The position numbers were made by a program, and so were the translations under genes. The notes under the pieces were generated by a model that saw nothing but the letters and a program-made list of their open reading frames with translations, searched no databases and was not told where the DNA came from. DNA of 64,000 nucleotides from Agrobacterium leguminum. Lineage in GTDB: Bacteria > Pseudomonadota > Alphaproteobacteria > Rhizobiales > Rhizobiaceae. The DNA lies in assembly GCF_015704895.1 (NCBI RefSeq), contig NZ_JADQWB010000014.1, positions 62,001 to 126,000 on the forward strand, in the 5' to 3' direction. Shown one piece after another: positions 63,568 through 64,000 of the stretch (within the stretch, counting starts at the first letter, position 1; each line of letters starts with the position of its first letter).

Positions 63568-64000
63568 ATGAACAGAAGAGAATTCCTTTCCGCATCATCC
63601 GCCATCGTTGCTGGCAGCCTGTTTGCGCCCGCAATCCTACGTGCCGAAACGGCTATCAAGCTCGGTGTGCTGACACCGCTCACCGGTGCCGGCGCCCAGG
63701 ACGGTCCGCGCATGCTGAAAGCCATGCAGGCGGTGGTCGACGAGGTCAATAAGGCCGGCGGCGTGCTGAACCGCTCCATCGAGCTTATTGTCGAGGACGA
63801 CCAGACCAACCCCGAAGCGGCGGTACGCGCCGCCCAGAAACTGGTTGGCGTCGATCGCGTTCCCGTCGTTATGGGCACCTGGGCGTCGGCCGTCACCTCG
63901 GCCGTGGCGCCGGTCTGCTGGGAGAGCAAGACATGCCTGATGACCGTCTCTGGCGCCGACTCGATCACGCAACTTCCCCACCAGGGTTACATCTTCCGTA
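63568..64000 (+). CDS. Leu/Ile/Val-type substrate-binding protein (partial, runs off the window)
   Basis: The first 144 residues are visible from the ATG at 63568. Tat-like signal NRREFLSASSAIVAGSLF, cleavage near ILRAE, then a periplasmic binding fold of type 1 (IKLGVLTPLTGAGAQDGPRM, VELIVEDDQTNPEAAVRAAQ-like strand, VVMGTWASAVTSAVAPV). It would supply ligand to the LivG/LivF system. The 3' end lies beyond base 64000. Confidence 0.87.
   Translation, partial: MNRREFLSASSAIVAGSLFAPAILRAETAIKLGVLTPLTGAGAQDGPRMLKAMQAVVDEVNKAGGVLNRSIELIVEDDQTNPEAAVRAAQKLVGVDRVPVVMGTWASAVTSAVAPVCWESKTCLMTVSGADSITQLPHQGYIFR

Noticed and set aside
1-64000. tRNA, rRNA, CRISPR array, IS element or phage module
   Set aside because: No cloverleaf, regular repeat-spacer pattern, transposase, integrase or terminal inverted repeats were seen by eye.

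Overview
The window is GC-rich, densely coded DNA from an alphaproteobacterium, most likely a Rhizobiaceae member (Agrobacterium/Rhizobium/Ensifer group). The grounds are protein style, a DUF1127 gene beside an anti-Shine-Dalgarno hairpin RNA, a short second FtsZ, betaine-type and Liv/Pot-type ABC transporters, and many LysR regulators. No rRNA, tRNA, CRISPR array, intact insertion sequence or replication origin was seen. The content looks like an accessory or catabolic region: five LysR/AraC-controlled oxidoreductase modules, three transporter modules, and several broken genes at module borders.

Layout. 1-8 kb: a TolB/TPR protein; an SDR followed by a HlyD adaptor and two ABC-2 permeases without an ATPase; an internally deleted NADH dehydrogenase remnant; and an MscS channel fused to a cyclic-nucleotide-binding domain. 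8-18 kb: a cupin pseudogene with two in-frame stops, an Old Yellow Enzyme, a royal-jelly-type beta-propeller protein with its LysR gene, an AraC-controlled GMC oxidoreductase plus AroE-like pair, and a LysR/metallo-beta-lactamase-fold pair. 18.5-25 kb: LysR, a frameshifted SDR, two DJ-1/PfpI proteins, an ABM monooxygenase, a Gfo/Idh/MocA oxidoreductase and a second Old Yellow Enzyme; two promoters here share an 18-nt motif. 25.0-25.5 kb: a DUF1127 gene followed by an RNA of four hairpins, each showing CUCCUCC in its loop. 25.7-31.5 kb: class II aldolase, HAD dehalogenase and LysR, then LysR, SnoaL-like protein, SDR and an F420-type NADP oxidoreductase.

31.6-42.2 kb holds what reads as a dimethylsulfoniopropionate (DMSP) catabolic island: a betaine-type ABC transporter, a two-domain class III CoA-transferase strongly resembling DddD, a DddA-like GMC dehydrogenase, a LysR regulator, and an AcuR/AcuI-like pair behind a perfect palindromic operator. 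A decayed second acuI copy lies at the other edge. DMSP would be imported, converted to dimethyl sulfide plus 3-hydroxypropionyl-CoA or 3-hydroxypropionate, and the C3 product oxidised or reduced further.

42.6-54.2 kb: an SDR, a GST, an RND efflux pair with a TetR regulator, a FabF-like ketosynthase, a short FtsZ, a small coiled-coil protein, a MarR regulator and a MATE pump. AATCTA/TAGATT half-sites recur at three promoters here, suggesting one local regulon. 54-56.5 kb is a poorly coded junction with small unknown ORFs and a TetR gene. 56.9 kb to the end: an amidohydrolase with a complete polyamine-type ABC transporter running directly into LivG, LivF and a LivK-type binding protein cut by the window edge.
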